Shown: positions 7,809-16,665, counted from the stretch's first letter. The stretch is DNA of 28,857 nucleotides from Prado023 sp032123675 (GCA_032123675.1 JAQBEX010000133.1:1-28857), one strand, 5' to 3'. Notes: generated by a model not told the origin, from the letters alone. Made by a program: numbers and translations.

Positions 7809-9870
7809 CGGGCCGGTCGACGTCCGGTGCTGAGTCTGGGTCCATGGGACCAGGCCGGGGCTCGTCCGCGAGGTCCGCGGCGTTCATCCGGGCCAGCCGC
7901 GCGTTGTAGGCCCTCAGGTCAGCGTCCCCGTCCAGGTCGGCGCGCCGGTCGTCGCGGCGCGCCTGGCGCTCATCGGATGTGGCCCACTGGAAGCCCAGGA
8001 CGATCGCCACGATGAGAGTCGGGATCTCCCCGAAGCCCCACGCGATCGCGCCTGCGATCCGAGTGTCCTGCGCCGGATCGACCAGCCACGGCGCCTGCAC
8101 CAACTCGTACCACCCGGCCACCATGGGCGATTCGGTCATCATCATCGGTACCGCGAAGAACGAGTGGATCACCAGCGAGGCCATGAGCAGGATGAGCTTC
8201 GCGGGGTGGCTGAGCTGACGCGGCCCGGCATCGACCCCGATGACCACCCAGTAGAACAGGTACCCCGCGGCGAGGAAGTGCACCTGCATCGCGAAATGCC
8301 CCAGATGTGAACTCATCATCGAGGCGTAGAGGTTGGTGTAGTACAACCCGTACAGGCCGACGGTGTAGATGAACAGCACGTAGACCGGGCTGGTGACGAA
8401 GCGGGTGACTGGCGAGTGCAGCGCCCAGGTGATCCATTCGCGCGGGCCACGCTGGCCGTTGGAGGCCGTGGGAATCACGCGCAGGGCCAACGTGATGGGA
8501 CCCCCCAGGACGAGCAGCACGGGGGCCATCATCGCCAGGGTCATGTGCGAGACCATGTGCAGCGCGAACGACACCGGGGCGTACCAGGCGACGCCGGAGC
8601 ACGTCGACCAGATGACCACCAGCCAACCGAGCACCCACGCGATCAGCCGGGCCACGGGCCACGCGTCCCCCCGCCGGCGCAGCAGCAGGTAGCCGGTCAC
8701 GTAGACGCCCATCGCCAGGAGGGCTGCGGTCAGCCACACCCAGTCCGGGTGCCAGCCGAACGCCACGTTGGCGAAGGTGGGCGGCGGCGGGTAGGGGTAG
8801 CCGATGAGGTCCTCACCCAGCGTGGGCAGGTTGATCTCCTCGCGAGGGAAGTCCGACCGTGCCAGCACGACGGCAAGCCCGAGCGCCGAGCCGAGCGCCA
8901 CCACCTCCGCGAGCATCCTCCCCGGGCCGATCCCCGAGCCCGAGCCACGCCACGCGCGACGCACCATCACGCCCAGCAGCCCAGCGACCGCCAGCGCGAC
9001 GATCTTGAACAGCACCATCCGGCCGTAGGTGGTCGTGGCCAACTGCGTGACGGAGTCCAGGCGGGTCGCGGCTGAGGCCAGGCCGGTCAGGGCAAGCGCG
9101 CTCACCGAGACGATGGCCACAACGCCGAACCGGCGCACCCGCTCGCGCATCTCCGGTGAGCGCCGCACGGCATGGGTCGCCAGGGCCACCACCCCACCGC
9201 CCCAGGCCGCAGCGGCGATCGCATGCAGGAAGCCGCTGATCAGGGCCAGGGAGTGACTGCCGAGCCCGGAGGCATGGCCGGTCAGCGACGGGATCCCGAC
9301 AGCGACCACACCCACTGCGAGCCAGCAGGCGGCCACGCCGAGCGACCGGACGAACAGCAGCCCCACGCCAGCAGCGAGCGCCAGGCCAGCCGAGATCAGG
9401 TGCGCCCGGCTGACCTCGACGTCCCACAGGTACGTCGTCACCAGCCCCGGGGCGGTCAGGTCGGCAAGGCCGATCCCGAGCACATCAGCGAGGGTGAACA
9501 GGGCGAAGAGCAGGCTCGCGGCTGCCATGGCCAGCGCCGAGGCGGACGCCACCCCCAGGTCGACGCGACCGGACCTGGTCACGCTGGTGCGCGCGCCCGG
9601 GTCCATCGCGACCGCAGACAGGCCGAAGCCCACGAGCAGGCCCCCACCCAGCAGCGACACGAGCCGCAGGACCGGGAGCCCGTCCACGACGAGTCGCCCG
9701 GCGTCGGGCAGGCCATCGTCGATCGGGCGCCACGCCACCCCGGCCGCGACCGCCACGCCGGCCAGCACCACGAGGGCAGCCAGGCCCCACAGGACCCTGG
9801 GTCCCAGCGCGGACCGGCCGCGGTTGGGCGCCGCGCTCGGGCTGGTCTGGGCGGTCGCGGTGGAGGTCAT
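7804..9870 (-). CDS. CopD copper-resistance / CtaG (caa3 oxidase assembly) fusion membrane protein
   Basis: This 688-residue multi-span membrane protein joins two modules. The N-terminal half, about residues 1-330, has repeated hydrophobic helices with GHASGLGSHSLALISGFLHA and AAAWGGGV, typical of CopD-type copper-transport domains. The second half resembles the CtaG domain of cytochrome caa3 oxidase assembly: HMVSHMTLAMMAPVLLVLGG, SSHLGHFAMQVHFLAAGYLF and VIHSFFAVPMM, with His and Met residues suited to copper binding. The charged cytoplasmic tail (YNARLARMNAADLADEP) is a common ending of actinobacterial members. The ATG at 9870 overlaps the copC stop (ATGA). The frame stays open upstream through copC but is not homologous there. 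Together with CopC it probably moves copper across the membrane and supplies the terminal oxidase; this is inferred from families. Confidence 0.92.
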   Translation of the reverse strand: MTSTATAQTSPSAAPNRGRSALGPRVLWGLAALVVLAGVAVAAGVAWRPIDDGLPDAGRLVVDGLPVLRLVSLLGGGLLVGFGLSAVAMDPGARTSVTRSGRVDLGVASASALAMAAASLLFALFTLADVLGIGLADLTAPGLVTTYLWDVEVSRAHLISAGLALAAGVGLLFVRSLGVAACWLAVGVVAVGIPSLTGHASGLGSHSLALISGFLHAIAAAAWGGGVVALATHAVRRSPEMRERVRRFGVVAIVSVSALALTGLASAATRLDSVTQLATTTYGRMVLFKIVALAVAGLLGVMVRRAWRGSGSGIGPGRMLAEVVALGSALGLAVVLARSDFPREEINLPTLGEDLIGYPYPPPPTFANVAFGWHPDWVWLTAALLAMGVYVTGYLLLRRRGDAWPVARLIAWVLGWLVVIWSTCSGVAWYAPVSFALHMVSHMTLAMMAPVLLVLGGPITLALRVIPTASNGQRGPREWITWALHSPVTRFVTSPVYVLFIYTVGLYGLYYTNLYASMMSSHLGHFAMQVHFLAAGYLFYWVVIGVDAGPRQLSHPAKLILLMASLVIHSFFAVPMMMTESPMVAGWYELVQAPWLVDPAQDTRIAGAIAWGFGEIPTLIVAIVLGFQWATSDERQARRDDRRADLDGDADLRAYNARLARMNAADLADEPRPGPMDPDSAPDVDRPD

Positions 9871-10445
9871 CGGGTCCGTCGCATGATCCAGGTCCCTGCG
9901 CCGACCCCGACCAGCAGCGCGAGACCCAGCCCGAGGATCCAGACGAGCGGCCCGCTGCCGTCGTCGTCCCCAGTCGTGGCCGGGCTGGCCGACGCCGCCT
10001 GCGCGCTGGTCGTGACGGGTGCCGGTGTCTCGGCGACCGCCGACGGCGTGGCGCCGGTCTCGCCGACCGCCTGCTCGACCGTGAAGGTGATGGATCCGTC
10101 GATCGGATGCCCGTCGGCGGACACGACGCGGTACGCGGCCCGGAAGTCCCCAGCAGGGCTTGCCGCCGGCCAACTCACCGATACCTGCTCCCCATCGACG
10201 GTCAGCGGGCCCAGCTCCAGCCGGTCCCCGGACTCGACGACCGTCAGGGTGATGGCGTTGCCCTGCTCGAGGACGTCCTCGCCGAACGTGAAGGTCAGCG
10301 TGCGCGGGGCGGAGGCAAGGGTGGCTCCATCCACGGGATCTGAGGAGTCCAAGTCAGCGTGCGCGCCAGCAGGTGCCACGCCGACGAGCAGCATCAGTGA
10401 CGCAAGGATGCCGGCGATCCAGCCACGCCTGATGTGGGTCCGCAT
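9867..10445 (-). CDS. copC: CopC-domain copper-binding protein, C-terminally membrane-anchored
   Basis: This 192-residue exported protein has a Sec signal peptide (residues 1-28, ending APAGA), so the mature chain would begin with His29 in HADL. In CopC proteins that N-terminal His, together with a later Asp/His pair, forms a Cu(II) site; SADGHPIDGSITFTV near residue 110 supplies the matching His. An Ala/Thr/Pro-rich linker and one C-terminal membrane helix (PLVWILGLGLALLVGVGAG, about 166-184) follow, ending MRRTR. A strong ribosome-binding site AGGAGG lies about eight bases before the ATG. Its stop overlaps the start of the CopD/CtaG gene, so the two act as one copper unit on the outer face of the membrane. 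Confidence 0.93.
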   Translation of the reverse strand: MRTHIRRGWIAGILASLMLLVGVAPAGAHADLDSSDPVDGATLASAPRTLTFTFGEDVLEQGNAITLTVVESGDRLELGPLTVDGEQVSVSWPAASPAGDFRAAYRVVSADGHPIDGSITFTVEQAVGETGATPSAVAETPAPVTTSAQAASASPATTGDDDGSGPLVWILGLGLALLVGVGAGTWIMRRTR

Positions 10446-10474
10446 GGGCCATCCCTCCTGATGTCGCTGCGCCG

Positions 10475-10488
10475 GGGCCAGCGGGCCC
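10475..10488 (-). terminator. Small GC hairpin between aspS and copC (weak)
   Basis: GGGCC at 10475-10479 and GGCCC at 10484-10488 form a 5-bp stem with a four-base loop in the 46-bp gap after the aspS stop. It could attenuate read-through from the hisS-aspS unit into copC. The stem is short and lacks a U-tract, so this is a weak call. Confidence 0.25.
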
Positions 10489-10491
10489 AGC

Positions 10492-12237
10492 CTACGAGGC
10501 GGCCTCAGGCCTGGCGTCGATGCCCGCCTCCTTGCGCTGGGCAGGGGTGATCGGGGTGGGGGCCCCGGTCAGCGGATCGTGACCAGCACCGGTCTTCGGG
10601 AACGCGATGACCTCGCGCAGCGACGACGCGCCGGTCAGCAGCATGACGATCCGATCCCAGCCGAACGCCACCCCGCCGTGTGGCGGTGGGCCGTAGGCAA
10701 AGGCATCCAGGAGGAACCCGAACTTGTCCTGGGCCTCCTGCTCGTCGATGCCCAGCACCCGGAAGGCGCGCTCCTGGACCTCAGCACGGTGGATACGGAT
10801 CGAGCCGCCGCCGATCTCGTTGCCGTTGCAGACCAGGTCATACGCATTGGCCAGAGCCTCCCCCGGCGACTCCTCGAACCGATCGATCCATTCCGCTTTC
10901 GGCGCGGTGAACGGATGATGCACGGCCGTCCACCCCGGCCTGCCCTCATCGTCGACGACCGCCTCGAACACGGGGGCATCGACCACCCACAGGAACGACC
11001 ACTGATCGGGATCGATGAGATCGCAGCGATCGGCGATCTCCAGCCGGGCAGCCCCCAGCAGCGCTCGGGCGTCCGGGGCTGATCCTGCGGCGAAGAAGAT
11101 GCAGTCCCCGGGCTCGGCCCCGGTGGCGGCAGCCAGGCCAGCTCGTTCGGCCTCGGTGATGTTCTTGGCGACCGGACCACCCAGGGTCCCGTCCTCGGCG
11201 ACCGTGACGTAGGCCAGTCCGCGCGCACCGCGCTGCTTGGCCCACTCCTGCCACGCGTCGAAGGTCCGCCGCGGCTGGGACCCGCCCCCGGGCATCACCA
11301 CAGCCCCCACGTAGGGCGCCTGGAAGACGCGGAAGGGCGTCGAGGCGAAGTAGTCGGTGAGCTCCACGAGTTCGACGCCGAAGCGCAGGTCGGGCTTGTC
11401 CGACCCGAAGCGGCGCATCGCCTCGGCGAAGGTCATGTGTGGGATCTCGCCGATCTCGTACCCGACGGTGCCCGCCCAGAGCGCCCGGACGACTGCCTCA
11501 CCGACCTCGAGCACGTCTGACTGCTCGGCGAAGCTCATCTCGATGTCGAGCTGCGTGAACTCCGGCTGGCGGTCCTTGCGGAAGTCCTCGTCGCGGTAGC
11601 AGCGCGCGATCTGGAAGTAGCGCTCCATGCCAGCAACCATCAGCAGCTGCTTGAACAGCTGCGGCGACTGCGGCAGGGCGTACCAGTTGCCCGGCTGCAG
11701 CCGGACCGGCACCAGGAAGTCGCGGGCACCCTCGGGGGTCGATCGGGTCAGCGTCGGGGTCTCGATCTCAAGGAAGTCCCGGGCGAAGAGCACCTCGCGG
11801 GCGATCTGGTTGACCCGGGACCGCAGGCGCAGGATCCGGGCCGGCTCGGGGCGGCGCAGGTCGAGGTACCGGAAGCGCAACCGCGCCTCCTCACCCACCT
11901 CGACGTGGTCGTCGATCGGGAACGGCAGCGCCGCGGCCTCGGAGAGCACCTCGAGGCTGTCCACCATCACCTCCACGGCTCCGGTGGGCAGATCAGGGTT
12001 CTCGTTGCCCCCAGGTCGGGCCACCACCTGCCCCACCACCTTGACGCAGAACTCGTTGCGCAGGGGATGGGCGACCTCGGGGTCGTGCACGACGACCTGG
12101 GCGACTCCGGAGCCATCACGCAGGTCGAGGAAGGCGACCCCGCCGTGGTCGCGCCGCCGACCGATCCAGCCGGCCAGCGTGACGCTCTGGCCGACATCCT
12201 CGGCGCGCAACGTGCCGGCCTCACGGGTACGGATCAT
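10492..12237 (-). CDS. aspS: Aspartate--tRNA ligase (probably Asp/Asn non-discriminating)
   Basis: This full-length bacterial-type AspRS of 581 residues has an N-terminal OB-fold anticodon domain (GWIGRRRDHGGVAFLDLRD), class II motif 2 (CYRDEDFRKDRQPEFTQLD), the inserted GAD domain in the middle, and motif 3 near the end (AFGWDRIVMLLTG). His31 in the RRRDHGG loop, with glycines at 76-77, resembles the non-discriminating AspRS signature, in which Asp-tRNA(Asn) is made and then amidated by GatCAB; discriminating enzymes such as that of E. coli have Leu in the loop. The ATG at 12237 overlaps the hisS stop (ATGA). The frame continues open for 108 codons upstream inside hisS, which is not a real extension. 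Confidence 0.96.
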   Translation of the reverse strand: MIRTREAGTLRAEDVGQSVTLAGWIGRRRDHGGVAFLDLRDGSGVAQVVVHDPEVAHPLRNEFCVKVVGQVVARPGGNENPDLPTGAVEVMVDSLEVLSEAAALPFPIDDHVEVGEEARLRFRYLDLRRPEPARILRLRSRVNQIAREVLFARDFLEIETPTLTRSTPEGARDFLVPVRLQPGNWYALPQSPQLFKQLLMVAGMERYFQIARCYRDEDFRKDRQPEFTQLDIEMSFAEQSDVLEVGEAVVRALWAGTVGYEIGEIPHMTFAEAMRRFGSDKPDLRFGVELVELTDYFASTPFRVFQAPYVGAVVMPGGGSQPRRTFDAWQEWAKQRGARGLAYVTVAEDGTLGGPVAKNITEAERAGLAAATGAEPGDCIFFAAGSAPDARALLGAARLEIADRCDLIDPDQWSFLWVVDAPVFEAVVDDEGRPGWTAVHHPFTAPKAEWIDRFEESPGEALANAYDLVCNGNEIGGGSIRIHRAEVQERAFRVLGIDEQEAQDKFGFLLDAFAYGPPPHGGVAFGWDRIVMLLTGASSLREVIAFPKTGAGHDPLTGAPTPITPAQRKEAGIDARPEAAS

Positions 12238-13601
12238 CGGGGGCTCTCCTCTTCGGCAGCCGAGGTCTCGGCCGTGTCGGTCGTGGGCAGCACGCGGGGG
12301 TGCAGGTCCTGCGCGGGCGGTGTCCAGGTTGCTGGTTCTGCGGGGAGCTGGTCGCCGGTCCGGATGTCCTTGACCGAGTCGCCGGCCTCGCTGGGGAACC
12401 ACACGTACGGGATCCCACGCCGGTCGGCGTAGCGGATCTGCTTGCCGAACTTGTCGGCGCGCGGGGCCACCTCGGTGGGGATCCCACGCGCCCGCAGGGC
12501 AGCGGCGATGGTGTCGGACCCCGTGCGGCTGGCCTCGTCGGCGACCGCGACGAGCACGCACGTGGGCACCGAGCGGGTCGAGTGGGCCAGGCCGCGGCCC
12601 AGCAGGACGCCCATCAGGCGCGACACCCCCAGCGAGATGCCGACCCCCGGGTAGGTGGCGCGCCCGTCACTGGCCAGCGCGTCGTAGCGCCCCCCGGAGC
12701 AGACTGAACCGAAGTCCTCATACCCGACCAGCTCGGTCTCGTAGACGGTCCCGGTGTAGTAGTCCAGGCCTCGGGCGACCCGCAGGTCGGCGACCACCGC
12801 GCCGGGCATGCGCTGGGCCGCAGCCGCCACCACCGTGGCCAGCTCCTCGAGGCCCTCGTCCAGCAGGTCGTGCTGCACGTCCAGTGCACGGACCTGCTCC
12901 ACGAAGCTCGTGTCCGCACTGCGGATCCCGGCCAGCGCCAAGCACGTGCGCGCACCGTCCGGTGACAGGCCCGCCTCGGACCCCAGCAGCGCACCGACCC
13001 GCTCCGGACCGATCTTGTCCAGCTTGTCGATGGCCCGCAGTGCGGCCGCCGTGTCGGTCGCGCCAGCCCCGAGGAAGAACCCCTCTGAGAGCTTGCGGTT
13101 GTTGACCAGGATGACGGCTGGGGGCATGGGCAGCGCCCGGAAGACCTCGGCCATCAGCAGGGCGACGTCCACCTCGTGATGGAACGGCAGGGTGTCCCTG
13201 CCCACGATGTCGATGTCGGCCTGGGTGAACTCGCGGTAGCGCCCCTCCTGCGGCCGCTCGCCGCGCCAGACCTTCTGGATCTGGTAGCGACGGAACGGGA
13301 ACTCCAGGTGCCCGGCGTTCTGGACCACGTAACGGGCGAACGGGACGGTGAGGTCGAAGTGCAGGCCCAGCCCGGCGTCCGGCTCGTCGGCAGGGGCGTG
13401 CAACCGCCTCAGGACGTAGATCTCCTTGTCGATCTCGCCCTTCTGGGCCATCACGTCCAATGGTTCGACAGCACGGGTCTCGACCGAGGCGAAGCCGTGC
13501 AGCTCGAACACCCGGCGGACGGTGTCCAGGACGTGCTGCTCGACGATCCGGCCCGCCGGCAGGTACTCCGGGAAACCCGACAGGGCTGCTGGTCGGCTCA
13601 T
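12234..13601 (-). CDS. hisS: Histidine--tRNA ligase
   Basis: This class II histidyl-tRNA synthetase has 455 residues, slightly longer than the usual 420-430. Motif 2 appears as KVWRGERPQEGRYREFTQAD; the histidine-binding signature is ARGLDYYTGTVYE, followed by CSGGRYD and GVGISLGVSRL (motif 3). The C-terminal anticodon-binding domain runs to about residue 425 (VWFPSEAGDSVKDIRTGDQ), and a Pro/Thr/Glu-rich tail of roughly 30 residues accounts for the extra length. It overlaps the MBL hydrolase upstream (ATGA) and aspS downstream (ATGA), so the three genes form one coupled unit. Confidence 0.96.
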   Translation of the reverse strand: MSRPAALSGFPEYLPAGRIVEQHVLDTVRRVFELHGFASVETRAVEPLDVMAQKGEIDKEIYVLRRLHAPADEPDAGLGLHFDLTVPFARYVVQNAGHLEFPFRRYQIQKVWRGERPQEGRYREFTQADIDIVGRDTLPFHHEVDVALLMAEVFRALPMPPAVILVNNRKLSEGFFLGAGATDTAAALRAIDKLDKIGPERVGALLGSEAGLSPDGARTCLALAGIRSADTSFVEQVRALDVQHDLLDEGLEELATVVAAAAQRMPGAVVADLRVARGLDYYTGTVYETELVGYEDFGSVCSGGRYDALASDGRATYPGVGISLGVSRLMGVLLGRGLAHSTRSVPTCVLVAVADEASRTGSDTIAAALRARGIPTEVAPRADKFGKQIRYADRRGIPYVWFPSEAGDSVKDIRTGDQLPAEPATWTPPAQDLHPRVLPTTDTAETSAAEEESPR

Positions 13602-14305
13602 GCGCCAGCTCCGGGCAGCCCAGCTCCCGGCGGGGTCAGGCCCTGCAGGAACGGGTTGATCCGCCGCTCGGCGCCGATGGTCGTGGTCTCGCCATGCCCG
13701 GGCAGGACCAGCATGTCGTCGGGCTGGGTGAGCACCACCCGGGACAGGGAGTCCAGCATCGCGGCGTGGTCCCCGCCGGGCAGGTCGGTGCGTCCGATCG
13801 CGCCGGCGAACAGGAGGTCCCCGGAGAGCATCAGTGGCTCCGCGCCGGTGTCGAGCATCCGGAAGGCAGTCGAGCCGGGGGTATGGCCGGGTGCATGGTC
13901 AGCCGTGAACGTCATCCCGGCGATCTCCAGGCACGCGCCGTCGGACAGCTCGCGCACGTCGGAGGGCTCGGCGAAGTCGGTCGCGCCGACCACGGAGGCG
14001 AACATCGCACGTGTCTCGCCGGAGACCCCTGCCCACGGGTCGGCCAGCAGCGCCCGATCGCCGGGGTGGATCCAGGCCGGGATGTCATAGCCATCACTGA
14101 CCGGCAGCACCGACCACATGTGGTCCAGGTGCCCATGCGTGAGGACCACAGCCACCGGGTGCAGGCCGTGCTCGGTCACCACCTGCTCGATCCCACGCTG
14201 GCTGTCCATGCCCGGGTCGATGATGACGGCCTCACTGCGCGGTCCGGGGGCCAGGATCCAGCAGTTGGTCCCGAACGGGCCAGCCGGGAATCCGGCGATG
14301 AGCAT
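13598..14305 (-). CDS. MBL-fold metallo-hydrolase, glyoxalase II-like
   Basis: This 235-residue metallo-beta-lactamase-fold enzyme has the di-metal motif THGHLDH at 56-62, then HAPGHTPGSTAF with the next metal His, SGDLLFAGAIGRTDLPGGD with the bridging Asp, and LPGHGETTTIGAERRINPFL near the end. This matches the YcbL/glyoxalase II-like hydrolases that sit beside hisS in many Actinobacteria; the natural substrate is uncertain and glutathione chemistry is not implied. The ATG at 14305 has GAGGGAG six bases upstream. An ATG at 14332 and the longer open frame upstream lack a ribosome-binding site and family similarity. Confidence 0.92.
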   Translation of the reverse strand: MLIAGFPAGPFGTNCWILAPGPRSEAVIIDPGMDSQRGIEQVVTEHGLHPVAVVLTHGHLDHMWSVLPVSDGYDIPAWIHPGDRALLADPWAGVSGETRAMFASVVGATDFAEPSDVRELSDGACLEIAGMTFTADHAPGHTPGSTAFRMLDTGAEPLMLSGDLLFAGAIGRTDLPGGDHAAMLDSLSRVVLTQPDDMLVLPGHGETTTIGAERRINPFLQGLTPPGAGLPGAGA

Positions 14306-14333
14306 GCGGGGCTCCCTCGAGGTGATCGGCATC

Positions 14334-14353
14334 GTCCAGGCGCTGCGCTGGAC
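14334..14353. repeat. Imperfect 20-bp inverted repeat upstream of the MBL-hisS-aspS unit
   Basis: GTCCAGGCGC and GCGCTGGAC-type arms (14334-14353) form a near-perfect palindrome 29 bp before the MBL hydrolase ATG. It lies just downstream of a TACCCT -10-like hexamer on the minus strand (complement of 14361-14366), so it would fall at the transcript start. It could be an operator or a 5' leader hairpin; nothing identifies the factor. Confidence 0.3.
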
Positions 14354-14428
14354 GGCCCCAAGGGTATCTGGGAGCCCACCCCGCGGCCTAACCGCGCGAG
14401 TCGACGCGGGCCCCGCCATCCACACGCA

Positions 14429-14434
14429 TAGACT
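14429..14434 (+). promoter_or_regulatory. Candidate -10 element for the cyclophilin gene
   Basis: TAGACT fits the TAnnnT -10 consensus and lies 41 bases before the GTG at 14476, leaving room for a short leader with a GGGAG ribosome-binding site. No TTGACA-like -35 was found at 16-19 bp. The 170-bp gap between the divergent MBL and cyclophilin genes must carry promoters for both. Confidence 0.35.
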
Positions 14435-14475
14435 CGCCCGCGAGCCGAACACCACCGACTGTGGGAGCGCGTGAC

Positions 14476-15333
14476 GTGTCGAAAGAGAAGAAGCCCGGCA
14501 CCGGGGCGACCAACAAGCGCCGCAAGGAGCTGGCTGCCGCGAAGCTGGAGCGACAGACGGCCCGTCGCGAGCAGCGGGAGGCCCAGCACAGGCGTCGGAT
14601 GCGCGTCGGCGGGGGATTCGCCGCACTGGTGGCCATCATCGCGGTTGCCGTGCTCGTCCTATGGCCCAGCGGCAGCAGCGACGACGTCGCCGCCCCGGAC
14701 CCGAGCGCGTCAGCGCAAGCGTCGGCCCAACCGAGCACAGCGGCCTCCGCAGTGGCGCTGGAGGGCTGTGATCCTGCCCCCACGCCCCCGACCGAGCCGC
14801 TGTCCTTTGATGCCGCCCCCGAGAGCCAGCTCGACGAGGGCGCCGGCTACGAGTTGGTGCTGGACACCAACTGCGGTGAGATCGTGATCGACACCGAAGC
14901 CGACGCTGCCCCCGAGACGGTCAACGCCATGCTGTTCCTGGCCCAGGAGGGGTACTTCGACTCGACCCTGTGCCATCGGCTGACCACCGAGGGCATCAAG
15001 GTCCTGCAGTGCGGCGATCCGACGGCGACCGGCACCGGCGGTCCCGGCTTCACGATCCCCGACGAGAACCTGCCGGCGGACGGCGACACCAACTACCCGG
15101 CAGGCACCGTGGCCATGGCCAACGCCGGGCCGGGCACGTCGGGCAGCCAGTTCTTCCTCGTGTACGAGGACACGACCCTGCCGCCCAACTACACGATCTG
15201 GGGACAGGTGAGCTCCGGGCTCGACGTCGTCGAGCGGGTGGCCGGGGCCGGCGTCGAGGGCGGCGGCACGGACGGGGCCCCCGCCGCACCGATCGGGATC
15301 GAGGCGGCAGCGGTGTCGCAGGCGCAGGGCTGA
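14476..15333 (+). CDS. Membrane-anchored cyclophilin-type peptidyl-prolyl cis-trans isomerase
   Basis: This 285-residue protein has a strongly basic cytoplasmic head (SKEKKPGTGATNKRRKE, then Arg-rich), one membrane segment at about 45-64 (GFAALVAIIAVAVLVLW), an Ala/Ser/Pro linker and an extracytoplasmic cyclophilin domain. The domain shows DSTLCHRLTTEGIKVLQCGD (HR is the catalytic-Arg position), GTGGPGFTIPDE, GTSGSQFFLVYEDT and YTIWGQVSSGLDVV, the standard core order. It should catalyse proline isomerisation of exported proteins outside the membrane. GTG 14476 is preferred because GGGAG lies about eight bases before it; GTG 14461 is in frame. Adjacency to DUF349, rel and hisS is conserved in Actinobacteria. 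Confidence 0.93.
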   Translation: MSKEKKPGTGATNKRRKELAAAKLERQTARREQREAQHRRRMRVGGGFAALVAIIAVAVLVLWPSGSSDDVAAPDPSASAQASAQPSTAASAVALEGCDPAPTPPTEPLSFDAAPESQLDEGAGYELVLDTNCGEIVIDTEADAAPETVNAMLFLAQEGYFDSTLCHRLTTEGIKVLQCGDPTATGTGGPGFTIPDENLPADGDTNYPAGTVAMANAGPGTSGSQFFLVYEDTTLPPNYTIWGQVSSGLDVVERVAGAGVEGGGTDGAPAAPIGIEAAAVSQAQG

Positions 15334-15389
15334 GTCCGTTCCCATCCCGTGGGACAATGGCCGGCACCGGACAACGGAGGGTTACCAGC

Positions 15390-16631
15390 ATGACCGAGCA
15401 TGCCCACGGACGCGTGGCAGACGATGGCACCGTGTTCGTCCGTCGACCCGACGGCGAGGAGGTCGCTGTCGGCCAGTGGGCTGCCGGAGCTCCCGCCGAG
15501 GGCCTTGCGTTCTTCGAGCGCAAGTACGACGGCCTCAAGGCCGAGGCCGACCTGCTGCTGGTTCGACTCAAGGACGGCAAGGGCAGTCCGGAGTCCGTCA
15601 CGATCGTGGTGACCAAGTTGCGGGAGGCGGTCGAGAACCCTCATGTGGTCGGCGACCTCTCGGTTCTGGCCACCCTGGCCGAGCAGCTCGAGGCTGCCGG
15701 TGCGGCCCGCAAGGAGGCTGCCGCGGCTGCCCGCGAGGAGGCCCGGGTTCGGACCATGGCCGCCCGGACCGCCATCGCCGAGGCGGCCGAGGGCCTGGCT
15801 GACTCGACCCAGTGGAAGGCCACCGGCGACCGGTTCAAGGAACTGCAGGAGCAGTGGACCGCGCTGCCCCGCGGCGACCGCGCGACCCGCGAGGCAGAGC
15901 AGGACCTCTGGAAGCGATTCAGCTCGTCGCGCTCGGCCTTCGACAAGGCCCGCCGGGCGCACTTCGCGACCCTGGATGCGGCCCGCAAGGAGGCCGCAGC
16001 GGTCAAGGAGGACATCATCGGCCGCGCCGAGGCGCTGTCGACGAGCACCGAATGGGCGGAGACCTCCCGCGCCTACCGGGGCCTGATGGATGAGTGGAAG
16101 GCCGCGCCACGAGCTGGGCGCACCGACGAGGACCGGCTGTGGACCCGGTTCCGGGCTGCCCAGGACGTCTTCTTCTCCGCGCGGAACACGGCCCAGTCCG
16201 AGCGCGACGGCGACCAGCGGGAGAATCTGGCTGCCAAGGAGGCGCTGGCCGCAGAGGCCGAGGCGCTGCTGCCGATCACCGACCTCGATGCAGCCCGCTC
16301 CGCCATGCGCAGCATCGGCGAGCGCTGGAACGCCATCGGGCACGTCCCGCGCGGGGATCGAGACCGGGTCGAGGGACGTCTGCGCAAGGTCGAGTCGGCG
16401 ATCAAGCACGCCGAGGACGACCAGTGGCGCCGAACCGACCCCGCCAAACGTGCGCTGGCGGAGTCCACTGTTGCCACCTTCCGCGCATCCCTGGACAAGC
16501 TCCAGGCGCAGGCCGACAGGGCTGCCGCGGCCGGAGACACCCGCACGGAGTCGGACCTGCGCGGCCGGATCGCCCAGACTCGGTCGCTGCTGGAGGCGGC
16601 CGAAAGGTCACTGGCGGAGTACTCCAGCTGA
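15390..16631 (+). CDS. DUF349 domain-containing coiled-coil protein
   Basis: This 413-residue, Ala/Glu/Arg-rich, almost wholly helical protein contains repeated DUF349 units. The repeats show as WKATGDRFKELQEQWTALP, WAETSRAYRGLMDEWKAAPR and the related MRSIGERWNAIGHVPR, each followed by LWxRFxxxxxxFxxxR-like helices (LWKRFSSSRSAFDKAR; LWTRFRAAQDVFFSAR). The repeats are preceded by a short N-terminal beta-rich segment (DGTVFVRRPDGEEVAVGQW). The biochemical role of the family is not settled. The ATG at 15390 has GGAGG about ten bases upstream; the frame is open far upstream through the cyclophilin gene but without similarity. It converges with rel 34 bp later. Confidence 0.92.
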   Translation: MTEHAHGRVADDGTVFVRRPDGEEVAVGQWAAGAPAEGLAFFERKYDGLKAEADLLLVRLKDGKGSPESVTIVVTKLREAVENPHVVGDLSVLATLAEQLEAAGAARKEAAAAAREEARVRTMAARTAIAEAAEGLADSTQWKATGDRFKELQEQWTALPRGDRATREAEQDLWKRFSSSRSAFDKARRAHFATLDAARKEAAAVKEDIIGRAEALSTSTEWAETSRAYRGLMDEWKAAPRAGRTDEDRLWTRFRAAQDVFFSARNTAQSERDGDQRENLAAKEALAAEAEALLPITDLDAARSAMRSIGERWNAIGHVPRGDRDRVEGRLRKVESAIKHAEDDQWRRTDPAKRALAESTVATFRASLDKLQAQADRAAAAGDTRTESDLRGRIAQTRSLLEAAERSLAEYSS

Positions 16632-16648
16632 TCCGTAGGGCAGCCCGG

Positions 16649-16662
16649 CACGCGCCGGCGTG
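16649..16662. terminator. Short hairpin between convergent DUF349 and rel genes
   Basis: CACGC (16649-16653) and GCGTG (16658-16662) flank a GCCG loop in the 34-bp gap between converging stops. A flanking GG/CC pair could extend it with a bulge. It is placed where a bidirectional terminator is expected, but the stem is short. Confidence 0.3.
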
Positions 16663-16665
16663 AGC

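Noticed and set aside
9871..10173. Possible N-terminal extension of the CopD/CtaG protein
   Set aside because: It lies inside copC in another frame; the ATGA overlap and the composition favour the ATG at 9870.
14306..14475. T-box riboswitch upstream of the MBL-hisS-aspS unit
   Set aside because: No T-box sequence or specifier-loop architecture seen; the leader is too short.
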